Under the pieces are notes generated by a model. The model worked only from the letters and a program-made list of their open reading frames with translations, searched no databases and was not told where the DNA came from. A stretch of DNA of 64,000 nucleotides from the NCBI RefSeq assembly GCF_016808335.1, contig NC_053146.1, positions 38,684,470-38,748,469 of the forward strand. The letters are read 5' to 3'. Positions 11,393-22,469 of this stretch are shown one piece after another. This DNA comes from Panicum virgatum (taxonomy: Eukaryota > Streptophyta > Magnoliopsida > Poales > Poaceae). The translations under genes were made by a program, and so were the position numbers. How positions within the stretch are numbered: position 1 is the stretch's first letter; the number at the start of each line of letters is the position of its first letter.

Positions 11393-11543
11393 GCGTCTAC
11401 AAATATCCACCGCGCCAATGCCCAGGCCTCCAATCGCGCACAGCACAATCCAAGAGCCACGCTAGAGAGCGAGCAAGAAAGCCAGAGCGAGGGGAGAGAA
11501 GAGGCAGCAAGAAGCAAGGAAGGGTCAGGGAAGCGAAGGCGGC

Positions 11544-12053
11544 ATGGCGTCCGACGACCTCAGCCTCGGGAGGGCCTTCGCCGTCCTGCTCGGGGTCTCC
11601 TCCCCCGTGATCATCTTCGCGGGCTACAGGGCCTACCGCACGGGCCGCCTCGCGAGGGGTTGGCGGCGGCTGCGCGTCTGGGCGCTCGGCGGCGTCACGA
11701 CCCTGGAGGAGGCGCTGGGCTACAGCTGCGCCATGTGCGGCGGGAGCTTCGACGCCCGCGAGGAGGTCCGCACGCTCTCCTGTGACCATGTGTTCCACCG
11801 CTGCAAGGGCGACAAGTGCAAGCATGTCATCGACGACTGGCTCCGCGAGAACCGCGTCGCCTGCCCGGTCTGCCGCAAGGTCGCTCTCCCCGTGCTGCCG
11901 TGGAAGGCGCCGCCGACATCGGCGCCGTCGGCGTCGGACTTGGAGGATCCACTAGTGCGGCAGGCACCGGCACCACCAGCTTCGTCTTCTGGGTCGGAGG
12001 AGCCGCAGCTGCCGCTTTCGACGATGGCGTCGGGGGAGGAGCCACCGCTGTAG
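11544..12053 (+). CDS. Membrane-anchored RING-type protein, 169 aa
   Basis: A single-exon ORF starting at the first ATG after a purine-rich leader. Residues 11-30 (AFAVLLGVSSPVIIFAGYRA) are hydrophobic and look like a membrane anchor, followed by a basic stretch (31-45). A RING-like zinc module has ligands C62, C65, C80, H82, H85, C92, C107 and C110, with the typical IDDWL and CPVC signatures. The gap between H85 and C92 is six residues instead of the usual two, with an extra cysteine (C87) inside. The C-terminal tail is Pro/Ser/Glu-rich. Such proteins usually act as E3 ubiquitin ligases; that role is inferred. A paralogue lies 2.3 kb downstream and shares the PVLPWKAPPTSAP segment. Confidence 0.82.
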   Translation: MASDDLSLGRAFAVLLGVSSPVIIFAGYRAYRTGRLARGWRRLRVWALGGVTTLEEALGYSCAMCGGSFDAREEVRTLSCDHVFHRCKGDKCKHVIDDWLRENRVACPVCRKVALPVLPWKAPPTSAPSASDLEDPLVRQAPAPPASSSGSEEPQLPLSTMASGEEPPL

Positions 12054-13777
12054 TCGCCGGTGTCGAAGGAGTCACGGCCACAGCCAGCGCCGTAGACACG
12101 CATGATCGGGCTTGGGCGGAACGGTGCTGGATGTAATAGCGTCTTGCCGAGCGGTCTGGATCAGTTCTTGGAGAGGTTCTTGAAGGATTCTTTCGTCGTT
12201 TTGTTTCTGCATTCTTGGAACTGAGCGAAGGGTAGTGCCTCTTGTCTGACGGTCTGGATCAGTTCTTGAAGGCTTCCTTAGTTGTTTGTCTTTTGCTTTC
12301 TTGGAGCTGATTAAGCTTAGCTTGGGTTCCTATTGTTCAGAGCTGTGATCTCAGTTCCCATCTGATGAACTAAACACCTGTATTTCAGTATTTGGCCAAG
12401 AAACGGTGATATGTTCGTTCTTGGATCTGTCCCATTGTTCTGACAAAGGCTAATAGATTCTTGTTGATTGATTTGGTAGTCAGTAACATCTTCTTTGTGC
12501 CCCAATCTGGAATTGAAACTGCTGAGTGAGCATCTCGGATGCGAATGCAGGATTTGGTATAACTGTTCACTGCAATGTATGCTAACCTGTTTCAGTAGTA
12601 CTCCTAGATGGCATCACTTGCTTCTGTTCAAACTTTTCTTGAGTGAAAGAGTTCTGTAGATTCTTTTATATTGCTTTGATAATCTCTGTTCCATTTCTTG
12701 TTCTGCAATGTCTGAACGCGGTACTGATACTGCATATATAGTGCCAGTGGGCATCTTGTGATGACAAATGCAGGGTTTTGGTAAGAAACTGTTTGCAGAA
12801 ATCATGCCCTTTTCTTGCAATATTTCCTGACGCCAATCACTTGTATGGTAATTCGTTACCCTAGATTTGGCTTCTGAAATCAACATATGATTAAAATTTA
12901 TTGGGAAAAATCTTTTGCTACCCTTTTCTTGTTTGGAATATAATTTTTCATGCATTCCAGGTCAATACAGCACAGCTGGTAGTCTTCTACTGATTGCATC
13001 AGAGTATCAGACTGTTATACTGTATTAGCTAGTATATACCGCTAAGTAACTGCCTAGTAGAAATTGTTGTTCTCTAATATGAAAAGAATCCATTTCGGTT
13101 TAATGTTAAGCACAATGTGCTATTGGGAAAAACAAACCTATATGTTAGGCCTGTGTTACTTAAATCTGCAGCTTGCTGTTGCATATCTGAACTTAGATAA
13201 GATACAGTCCAATTAATGAATGGATCTAGGACAGACCCAAGATTGATCTCGTGGTCAGTTCAAATTGGGGTACTGCTCTTCTTTCTGAGTCCAGTGTAAG
13301 TATCAGTTGGGCCTGGCCATGTCAAAAGCAGAACCTTCTATGAGTAACATTCAGAGTTCTTCTTTCTTCTTTCAGAGTTCGTAGGATCTGCGCATTCTTC
13401 AGACTGCAGATGGTCAGTGCTTTCCACAAATTTCGCGAAATTAATCCCATGATGATGTCGACGTGTCAATGAACTGTCCTCATCACCTCTATCTTCAGGC
13501 TGGACACCGAGTTGCAGTTTTTAGTCCATTCACGATGTCTGGGCTTGTGCTTCTTCCGGCCGTCATCGGGAACCGAGGCCTGGGCCCCACATGGTAACCA
13601 ACCGAGAACCGACCAACAAACTCATCAGCCAGCCAGCCGTCCTCGTCTAGAAATACCCATGGCACCTCCCAATTCCCAAACAAGAGCAACCCAAGAGCGA
13701 CGCGAGCGAGCAATAAGCCAAGAAGGCGAGAGCGCGAGAGGTGAGCGAGGGTAGGAGACGCAGGAAGCGAGGAGGAA
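12054..13777 (+). other. 3' flank of RING gene 1 and spacer to gene 2
   Basis: Non-coding. The first several hundred bases resemble the 3' flank of the second RING gene: both have GACACGCATGATCG/GACGCGCATGATCG just after the stop, TCTGGAT..GTT, and CTGATGAACTAAACA. This shows that the tandem duplication included the 3' flank. Short minus-strand ORFs here have no motifs. Confidence 0.6.
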
Positions 13778-13793
13778 GGGGGGGGGGGGGGGG
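13778..13793 (+). repeat. Homopolymer of 16 G
   Basis: G tract 12 bp before the start codon of the second RING gene. The paralogue has a C22 tract in its leader region instead. Confidence 0.95.
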
Positions 13794-13805
13794 AGCGAAG
13801 GCGCC

Positions 13806-14270
13806 ATGGCTGACGAAACCTTCGACGCGGCCACCATCGCGAAGCTCATCGGCGTCGCGGTCGGGAGCGGCGCCTCCGCAGCCTTCGCCACCGGCGCGAG
13901 CAGCTGGTCTACGACTGCGCCCTCTGCCGCCGCAGCCTGGATCAGCGGGAGGAGGTCCGCACCGCTCTCCTGCGGCCACGCCTTCCACTGCCGCAAGAGC
14001 GCCAAGTGCGGGAACACCATCGACGACTGGCTCCGCGAGAACCGCATGCGCTGCCCCGTCTGCTGCAAGATCGCCTACCCCGTGCTGCCGTGGAAGGCGC
14101 CGCCGACATCTGCGCCACCAGCGCCTCCGCGGTCGCCGTCGACGACGGATTTGGAGGCTCAGCTACCGCTGCCGATGGCGTTGGAGGCGGCGCCACGGAA
14201 GAGGCCTCCGCCGCCGCCGCCGTCGCAGTGGTTCGACGACACACTACGGACGCCATCGCTGTCGCAGTAG
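13806..14270 (+). CDS. Degenerate RING-type paralogue, 154 aa
   Basis: Tandem duplicate of the gene at 11544. The start, the second half of the RING (LSCGHAFH, IDDWLRENR, CPVC) and the VLPWKAPPTSAP tail are in one open frame. From about 13898 to 13961, however, the conserved coding sequence lies in another frame: there the DNA still encodes CALCRRSLDQREEV, carrying the first C-x2-C ligand pair. An upstream shift plus an extra base near 13963 (compare GTCCGCACGCTC in the paralogue with GTCCGCACCGCTC here) restore the frame downstream. The protein as encoded therefore lacks the first two zinc ligands, and the membrane anchor is weak. It may be a pseudogene or a protein with altered function. 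Confidence 0.65.
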   Translation: MADETFDAATIAKLIGVAVGSGASAAFATGASSWSTTAPSAAAAWISGRRSAPLSCGHAFHCRKSAKCGNTIDDWLRENRMRCPVCCKIAYPVLPWKAPPTSAPPAPPRSPSTTDLEAQLPLPMALEAAPRKRPPPPPPSQWFDDTLRTPSLSQ

Positions 14271-15615
14271 ACGCGCATGATCGAGCTTTGATTAGACGGT
14301 GCGTTTTGTCGGGCTGTCTGGATAAGTTTTTGGAGGATGCTTTCATTTCTGCGTTCCTGGAAGTCTGGAACTGGTGGAGGGTAACTGCGTTCCTGTTCTG
14401 TTGTTCAGGGTTGTCTTCTGTTCACCTCTGATGAACTAAACATCTGAAGAATTTGGTCAGGAAAGGATCGAAGTATCCAGGGTTTTTGTTATTTTGTTCA
14501 GAGCTGCGTTCACCTTTGATGTACTAATCATCTGAATGTGGTGAAGTAATGATGATTTGTTAGTTCTTGGATCCGTTTCTTTTAATAATCCGCACAATTA
14601 CTTTTTACCCCAGTGGGAGATTTATACTGCTTAGAAGGCATCTTATGCTGAGAAATGTAGGATTCGGTCAGAAACTGTAGAATGCATTGTTGATTTTTCT
14701 TGCTGTAGTGCTTGACATCCTCTGTAATTATTTGCTTATGTTCCCAAAACCTGAAGATTTTGTTGTCGAACACAGGATTAATAGACCTTGACCTGCTTTG
14801 CTTATTTTTTATGTCATTTTGTTTTGTTCATATGGTTCCTCCTGCATTCTAGTTGAATGATAGCTACAGGAGCTACTGCTTGTGCAGTTATCGTACACCA
14901 AGACTAGTATACGACTGATAGTGCCAATTGATTACTCTCATGCAGCAGTTGGGGAATGTGCCTTAGTCCATGTTCCGTTTCATGACTCCTCTTCTGTTTT
15001 GATCTATGCAATGGCTAATTAGGTGATAACGTTGGGTTCCAGGCTTCCAGCATTCCATGATGGTGTGTTAATTACCCGGCACAAGTTGCCAGATGGATGA
15101 GTCGATTCTCTTGAATATGATCTTCTATTCCCATCGTGCCAGTGAGATATTCCCAAATTTCAGTAGGGTATGGGCTCTGATTTCTTTTGCAGAAGAATTT
15201 CCCATTGTGCAGAAGAATTTACCAACATCCTGCTGTTATTGCGGTTCTCAAATCTTAAAAAGTGTCTTTCCAATTTCTTTTGCAGTAGCAGGGCACCTTT
15301 GTACTGAAAGACTATTTTGTGTCAGGCTAAACATGATTGCTCTTCGTTTATTCATTAATTTTCATTCCTAGTGATAAACTTTTGTCTGTATTCTTAGGTC
15401 CAGAATTCTTGTAGGCACCGGCGTTGGAGTATTCCCTGCAGTTAAATTCAGTTGATTTTGTTTGGATTTAGGTTACAGTCCACTCTCCTTTTGCTGTTAT
15501 TCACGTGTTATTTGTTGATTCACATTAGCTTTCTTTACTTCTGAACTTGGGGTCAGTGCTGAATTCCCCTCATAGCTTCAGTGTCAGTGTGTCAAAGCAT
15601 TCATAGTTCTTCAGA
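14271..15615 (+). other. 3' flank of RING gene 2, non-coding
   Basis: Starts with sequence homologous to the flank of RING gene 1 and continues as AT-rich, T-rich spacer. Small ORFs (for example 15093-15371) have no motifs. No RNA gene recognised. Confidence 0.5.
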
Positions 15616-15945
15616 CTGGCCGATTAGCCAAGTATCACTGCTTCCATTGCGACATCTAACAAGCACAGCATCCGTTGGGCGCGATATGCTTATGGCATCA
15701 CGTTCTGCTCCTCATCTTCCTCATATGTTTTTTCGATTCAGAATTCCGAGTTGCGAGTTGCTGGTTCTATCAGTGTTCTGCTTCTACACCCTAGCCTAAG
15801 ACACAGTTTGTTTTATGTGTTGCACACTGCATTTCTGATTCCGTATATTCACCAGTGTATAAAATTTGAACGTATGACGCGTACATCTCGAAGAATAGTG
15901 CAAACCAGATTCCTTTCTCCATTTCAGTTTTCCTTTACTGAGTAT
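15616..15945 (+). repeat. Duplicated segment, copy A
   Basis: This roughly 330-bp stretch is repeated at 16840-16891 plus 22018-22260. Shared blocks are GGCTTCCATTGCGACA (here CTGCTTCCATTGCGACA), CATCTTCCTCATATG, AATTCCGAGTTGCG, CACAGTTTGTTTTATG and CTATTCACCAGTGTAT (ATATTCACCAGTGTAT here). Copy B is interrupted by the 5.1-kb hAT element. The order and orientation are the same, so it is a direct duplication of the RING gene flank. Confidence 0.85.
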
Positions 15946-16838
15946 TGACCACTGAAGCAAAGGCTTTTGCAACGTCCCCGATGCATGATGTGCTGCTCCA
16001 GCTCGCCATGGTGGCAGCATCCGACCGATCGGCCATGGAGGCAATGTGGAAACGAGCTGAGATGTGTTCAGGCGGATCTGCATAGAGAAGATTGAACAAG
16101 GGGCTCGTGCACGCAATGCTCGGGAGCTCGCCGGAGGCCGGCGAGGTAGCGCCGCGGGACGACGACTCGGCGAGGGGGCGAGGGGAAGAGCCCTGGTCGC
16201 TTCATTGGACTCAATTTCGGGTGCATGCTGGCCGTCAGTGGAGGATCGGACGGCCCTTGGCTGCCCGTGGGGCAGGGTTGGACGGTAAATGAAATACCGT
16301 CCGGGGTAACTGGGTACCGTCCACCTTCGCTTCGCCGTGTCCGGGGACAAGGCCGCCCGCCGGCGAGCCGAGAGCCTGCTAGCGAGGACAGGAAGGGGAG
16401 AATGCTCTGGTGAAAACTCTAGGAGCGCCTCCGCTGCCTGCGGGGGCACCAATAAGCACCGTCCGTTCCGCACGAGCGATGGGGGCTGTAAGTGGGCTGG
16501 CCGGCGTCCATGGCGTCCCGTCGCATGGTGTGCCGCTTCCAAGTCTGATGTGGTGCCGCGGTGGATGAACAAGTCTGCGGCGCGATGACGATGGACGAGC
16601 GGGCGAACGGACGAGATGATGGGCCGTCGGCTCGTCGCCGCCCGCGCTGCCGTGTATGTGCTTACGTTGCTGAGGTGCGAGGAGATGCATAGCGTGCCGC
16701 GGCAACAAAGGGGCGCCGGAGCTTCAGGTAATCAGGTTGTCGAGAACGCGGCGGCGTCCACCCGGGGCGTCGCACCGTGGTGGATGCAGGTGTCGACCCG
16801 GGGGCGCGGCGAAGGGGGCGCCGTAACTTCCGGTTCGC
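15946..16838. other. GC-rich spacer between duplicated segments
   Basis: About 0.9 kb of GC-rich sequence with overlapping ORFs on both strands (longest on minus, 15796-16572). None shows a recognisable domain. Short near-repeats of ATACCGTCC/GGTACCGTCC occur at 16290-16325. It may be part of an unrecognised transposon or captured sequence. Confidence 0.4.
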
Positions 16839-17529
16839 CGATTACCCAAGTAGAACGGCTTCCATTGCGACAGCTAACACTAATAAGCACTTATAGATGA
16901 CCAAATGGGCCATGTTAGATAGGCAGCATGGGACACGACACTAAAAACGAGACACGAACACGGTACGACACGATAGTTTTAGTGTCAGTGCCAGCACGGC
17001 ACGGGCATAGTGTAGTGTGTGGGCCGAACCCCTCAACACGCAGTGCCGGCACGGACACGACACGGATAATAGGCTGGCACAGGCCAGGCACGGTTCTTAA
17101 ACTAACCATTACCAGCCCAACAGGCCTACTAGCCGTTTGGGCCAATTTTGGCCAGTGGCCCGCTAACGGCCCACCTTAGCCGATAGCCTGGCATATATAA
17201 GCGGGGCGGTGAGGGCCCTCGCCCAACCCCAACGCATTCGCCCGCCTCCCTCTGCCTCCACTCGCCCTCGCCTCGGCCCGCCCGACCATCTCTCTGGATC
17301 TCTGAGCCTCTCAAGGTCTCGCCATGCCTCTTCAAGCTCCGCCCTCCGGTCACCGGATCTGCTCTGCCGGCCATCGATGGCCGTCGTTTTGGGCTACACC
17401 ATCACCTTCCCCCTTGACTCCTCCTCTATTATGGTCCTCGGCTCTTCCTGTTTGATCTAGATCTGCAGCTCGGCACTGCGGTCCGGCCGGCACAGCGCCG
17501 CCGCGTCTCTACCGCCGGCTTGAACTTGT

Positions 17530-18945
17530 AAGGATCACCGGGGTGTCCGAGAGGGGGTGAATAGGGTCGCTAATCGCTTTTTAACCTAGGGCTCAAACTA
17601 CTTGCATAAGATAAACCTAACACGTCATATACATACTAGTTATGACTAAGGTTTATTTTTGCTATTCTCTACTTACCCCAAAAAGACTTGCAACCTAGCC
17701 AAACCTAATCAAACCAACTAGGAAAGTAAAGGTACGCAAGATAGAGTAAATGCGAAAACGTAATACGGTAAGTAAAGAGGTAAGTGCAAAAGGGATGCAA
17801 ACTCCCGAGTATACACGGTTATGTAACGTGGTTCGGCATAAACGCCTACGTCCACGGGACACCGAGGCTCTTCCGATCACCGTCTTGCACTACGCCACCA
17901 AGGCGATGCCGGCAAGCAAAGGCGAGTGCGCACAAGACACCGAGTCTAGCGCACCGCCACCGTCTCTCTCAGTCACCCGGCCGAAATCCACTACGGAGCT
18001 TCTCCACCAAGGAGGGGGTCTCCTCTTCCCCCGCATAAAGTATCGTTGCCACTCCACACCAAGTCGGAGGGTCACACGACGGATCACAAGGATTGCTTGC
18101 CGCAGCAAGACTTCTCTCAAGGGAGCTCTCGCAAGAACTAATCCCTATTACAAGCACTAAGCACTCTCACAAGTGTGCTTAAGCCTATATGATGTACAAT
18201 GAAGCTCTATGGTGGTTGGAGATGATCTTTGGCTCTTGTATACTTTCTTGGTCTCCATCAACCTCAAATGAGCCGTGGGGTGACATATATATAGCCCAAC
18301 CCTCCAAACTATCCGTTGGGAAAAAGGCTGACGAAATCCCTTAACGCCGGTTAAACCGACGCTCCAGTTTTTGTCATCACCAGTTTAACCGGTGAGTGTA
18401 TTTTCCCAGCAACTAGCCGTTACAAACTTCCAACGGCTATTTGATCAATCGACCGACGCTCTCAAAATTAACGTCGGTTTAACCGGTGAGTGCAAGCTCA
18501 GAAACCCCCCGAAAAATGGAGTCTCTAGACAACTGCACCGACGCTCACTTTTTCTTTATCGTCGGTTTAACCGGTGCCTCTGGGTCAGTCTTCACTTCAA
18601 GTCATTGCACCGACGAGTTGTCTTCATGCATCATCGGTTCAACCGGCGCAAAACCCTAGTCAGCTTTCTGGGTCCATTGCACCGATGAGTACAATTTGCC
18701 TAACGTCGGTTTAACCGATGCCTAACGTCGGTTTAACCGGTGATAGCAAATTGTCTCTGTCTTGTTCGTTTTGACTTGAATTTCTTCACAGTCTCTTCAA
18801 TTCTTGTCCCTTGGACCGAAGGGCCTAACTACGTCTATCTTCTCTTTGTCATCACTTGAACCTAAAAGCCTGAGAATGGTCATCTTAATAATCATATTAG
18901 TCCAAGTGTTGTGTTGTCTATATCAATCACCAAAATATTATATTG
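17530..18945. mobile_element. LTR-element-derived insert inside the hAT
   Basis: Begins about GGATCACCGGGGTGTCC and GAGAGGGGGTGAATAGG, wording common in a family of grass copia-like LTR sequences. It ends near AAGTGTTGTGTTGTCTAT followed by CAATCACCAAAA. No gag-pol. It holds a run of CACCGACG and CGTCGGTTTAACCGGTG motifs at 18345-18745. The exact borders and a target duplication could not be fixed; it lies in the 5' part of the hAT, upstream of the transposase. Confidence 0.45.
18345..18745. repeat. Paired CCGACG/CGTCGG motif array
   Basis: Five or six units in which CACCGACG and CGTCGGTTTAACCGGTG flank a short variable spacer of about 15-30 bp. Each unit can fold back on itself. Unit length varies, so it is not a simple satellite. 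Confidence 0.7.
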
Positions 18946-19268
18946 AAATATGACATGAGAGGCCATTTTCGCTACAGAACTCCAGCACGAAACTACCACA
19001 CGAATTCTTCCCCTTCTAGTCCCATCCTCCTCTCCTATCTCAGGTCTCCTCGAATCCGTCCCCAAACCCTTACCCTAGTCTGGTCCTGTGGTCCCTGGTC
19101 CCTGCCTCCCTGGTGTTTCATTGCTTCTTCGTCTACCTCGCAGGCAAATCTAGTGCTCCGGATCTGAAGGTAAGCAACCCTAACCCTAACCCTAGCCTAG
19201 TTACTCCCTCCCACTAACCCTTTCTTCTTCCTTTGTTTTGCAGGTCCGTGAGGAACCGGAGGCCGGCG

Positions 19269-21489
19269 ATGGCGGACGAGGACGAGATCGGGCACTCCCA
19301 CAATGATGAGATCCGGATGTAGGGGGGTCGGGGATGACGAAGAGGACTTGGAGGCGGGGCAGGACGACCTCTTTGGCCAATCTGCAGCGGCGCCTATCGA
19401 CCTCGCCGATGATGGCGCGGGAGATGGTGCTGCTGCAAATGTTGTCGGTGCTGCTGACGAGGAGAGTGTGAGCACCGGCGCCATGAGGAACCGTCCTAGC
19501 ACTTGTGATGTTTGGGATGACTACAAAAAGATCTTCAAGGTAGTGAACGGTAAGAGAATTCGCTTCCAAGCTAAGTGCCTTCACTGTGGTCGTGTGTATG
19601 CTGCTCAGTCTCAATTTGGTACTGGATCTCTTTTGCGTCATCGTGGTAAATGCCCTGTTAGGAATCGTAGGTCAAATTTGGGTCAATCTGTTATCCAGTT
19701 CAATTCTGATGGTAGTGTTGGTACCTGGGAGTACAGTCCTGAATTTGCACGTACACAACTTTGTAGGTTGATTTCTAGGCTTGATCTTCCTCTATAACTT
19801 GGTGCAATTGATGCATTTGAAGAATACATTAAAATTGCTCATAATCCTCGGTTTGCTTCTGTCTCGAGGCAAACCACCAGTAGGCATCTTGTTAAGTACT
19901 ACTCTGATTGTCGTTCTAAGCTTATGGAGTGCTTCAATTTTGGTGTTACCTCTGTTGCTATCGCATCTGATATATGGTCTGGTAACGCTAAGGAAGACTA
20001 CCTTAGTGTGGTTTCTCACTTTGGTAATTCTGATTGGCTATTAGAGAAAAGAATCCTAGGTATGAGGCTCATAGATGTGTCACACAATGGTGATAACATT
20101 GCTGAGCATGTGCATGCTGTGCTAGAGGAATATGGTCTAACTGAGAAAGTTATATCTGTTACTTTGGATAATGATCTGCTAATACTTCTGCTATGACCAT
20201 TTTGACTCCTAAAATTTCTGGTTACATTGGCACTATTTTCCTGCATCAGAGATGTGCTTGTCACCTAATTAATCTAATTGTCAAGTCTGGGTTGAAGAGG
20301 TTAAGTACTTACCTTATTGCATTTAGAACAGCAATATCTTTTATGAACTCTTCTAACCAGCACATTGCGGCATATAAAAGTTATTGCATTGCTGTTAATC
20401 AACGTCCTAGGAAGTTTGGTTTGGATATGGATGTGAGGTGGAACTCTACCTACCACATGCTTAATCATCTTGTCCCTCATAAGAGTAGTTTCAGTGTGTT
20501 TATCCAAACTCACTACCCAAGAGCGGAAGGTGAGCCTATACTGTTGACAGAATCACACTGGTATGTTGCTGAACACATCTTATCATTTTTTGAGCTATTC
20601 TATGATTCAACTGTTGCATTGTCTGTTGTGTATGATCCTACATCTGCTTTAATCTTGCATCATATAATTGAGATAGCTACACACCTAAACAACTGTTAAA
20701 ATGATAACTTGCTTAGATCAGTGGTTGTGACTATGAAAGATAAGTTTCTTAAGTACTGGAGGGACATACCTATGCTTTACTCTATTGCATTCATAATGGA
20801 TCCTAGAGCTAAGATTAGGGGTTTTAACAAAGCTCTATCTCTGCTATCTAACCTCTCTGGTACTAATTATTCTCCATACTTAACTGAGGTAAGAGCTCAA
20901 CTTTCTACCATGTTTAACAAGTATGATGACAAGTTTGGTGCAGTGAGGACACAAAAAGGCCATCACAGCCAGCTTGTTCTGGTAAGAAAAAAGTGTCTGG
21001 GGTAAGATTTATGGTCCTGATTCTGATTCTAGTACAACAACCTTTGGACTTCATTCTGGTAATGCTCCCTACACCCCCTCCCCTTTATCTAGAAGAACTT
21101 CTGCAAGTGCATTGCTTCAAGCAGCAAGCACTGTTGCTGGTCTTGGTATAGGCTCTGAACTAAATTCCTACTTGGATAGTGACAATGTTGCCCTCTTTGA
21201 TGATGATTTCAACATCATTAAATGGTGGGATGAACACAAACAAACCTACCCAGTTCTTTCAATCTTAGCTAAAGATGTTTTATCTGTGCTTGTCTCTACC
21301 ATATCTTCATAGTCTGCTTTTAGTTTAACTGACAGGATCATCGAGGAGCGCTGGCGACGACTGTCTCCTGAAATGGTAGAGATGCTCTCATGCATCAAGG
21401 ATTGGGAGGCCGGTGAAGCAAGAGCGCAGCATGCGGTGGAGGACAAAGAGCTTGAAGCCAGTTTCGATGAGCTTTATCTTGATGGATGA
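19269..21489 (+). pseudogene. hAT transposase pseudogene (BED finger, hAT dimerisation)
   Basis: Translation in pieces gives an acidic N-terminus (ATG at 19269), a BED-type zinc finger (CLHC about 19577, LLRH...C about 19630), the RNase-H-like core (SVAIASDIWSG, about 19950; CACHLINLIVKSG, about 20260; DVRWNSTYHML, about 20430) and a C-terminal hAT dimerisation region (IIKWWDEHKQTYPVLSILA, about 21215). It is broken by a frameshift near 19300, TAA at 19795-19797, a one-base loss near 20170, a stop at 20697-20699, a frameshift near 20990 and TAG at 21310-21312. The enzyme would cut and paste the surrounding element; it is inactive here. Confidence 0.9.
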
Positions 21490-22017
21490 ATTGTAATTCT
21501 GTAATATGTGTGTGGCTGTGTTCTGAATTTGAACTATGTAATATATAATAATGAAAATTTTAAGTATTGATTGAGCTGGGCTGTACTCTTTTCCTATCTA
21601 GGGTTTCTCAAGAGGTGTGAGTTTTACCTAGATAGGTTTTTAATGAGGCAGCCATTACACCAGCTCAAACTTTAAAAATTTGTCTATTTATTTGTGATTG
21701 TGGTTTGATCTGAGGTTCTAATTGTATGTATATTTTGTTATGAGTTCGATCAGATGTGATCTTTTTGGCTATGAATTTGAAATTGTCTTTCAATTCTGAG
21801 TGTTTTGAGTATATTTTTGATGATAGTGCCTGGGCCGGCACTAACACGTCGGGCTGCTTGTGCCGCCGGCACGACACGGCACGGTTAAGTGCCCTTAGTG
21901 TCGTGCCTAGGCCGAGCAACTAGCACGTAGTGCCGGCACGGCACGACACGGTTAAGTTTTTGCGCTCGCCGTGTCGTGTCGTGCCGTGCGGCATGTTTGG
22001 ACATCTATATAAGCACT

Positions 22018-22260
22018 CATCTTCCTCATATGCTTTCACGATTTAGAATTCCGAGTTGCGTGTTGCTGGCTCCGTTAGTGTTGTGCAGCCTAGCCTACGA
22101 CACAGTTTGTTTTATGCGTTGCACACGCATTTCTTTTTTCCTTTCTAATTCACTCTATTCACCAGTGTATGAAATTTGAACGTACGATGCAAACCAGTAC
22201 ATCTCAAAGAATACTGCAAACGAGATTTCTTTCTCCATTTTAGTATTTCAGGAAGTTCCT
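22018..22260 (+). repeat. Duplicated segment, copy B (right part)
   Basis: Continuation of copy B after the hAT insertion; matches 15709-15945. The left part of copy B is 16840-16891. Confidence 0.82.
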
Positions 22261-22289
22261 TTGAAGATGCCAAGAAGCAGAAGGCATAG

Positions 22290-22457
22290 CTGTGTGGTAG
22301 AGCTGAGCGTGCCAAACTGCGCACGGAGTACGCCCAATTTGACCTAGGCCTCTACGATAATGAGCAATCCGCGCCTCCAGCACCAGCAACTACAGTACCA
22401 TCTAGAGAACAAAGGCGCAAGGACAAGCGAATCCTCATCGGAGCCCCAAAGCCATAG
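22290..22457 (+). other. Open frame of 55 codons, unknown
   Basis: Bounded by in-frame stops at 22287 and 22455 and lacking an ATG. The translation is charged and not low-complexity (AERAKLRTEYAQFDLGLYDN, then EQRRKDKRILIGAPKP). It looks like an exon fragment of a real protein, but I do not recognise it. Confidence 0.3.
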
Positions 22458-22469
22458 GAGATGTTCTCA

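Larger units (their letters stand above)
16892..22009 (+). mobile_element. Degenerate hAT transposon, TSD TAAGCACT
   Basis: The ends TATAGATGACCAAA and TTTGGACATCTATA form 14-bp inverted repeats (one mismatch), flanked by TAAGCACT at 16884-16891 and 22010-22017. Many copies of the GGCACGACACGG-type motif crowd both subterminal regions (16925-17100 and 21840-21995), as expected for transposase-binding sites. A TATA-like box (ATATATAAG, about 17193) precedes a first-exon-like region. The element contains a broken transposase gene and an LTR-type insertion. It splits the host duplication copy B. Confidence 0.92.

Noticed and set aside
19160..19200. Telomere-like CCCTAACCCTAACCCTA run
   Set aside because: Only about three units, placed just after a splice donor in the hAT transposase leader; not a telomeric tract.
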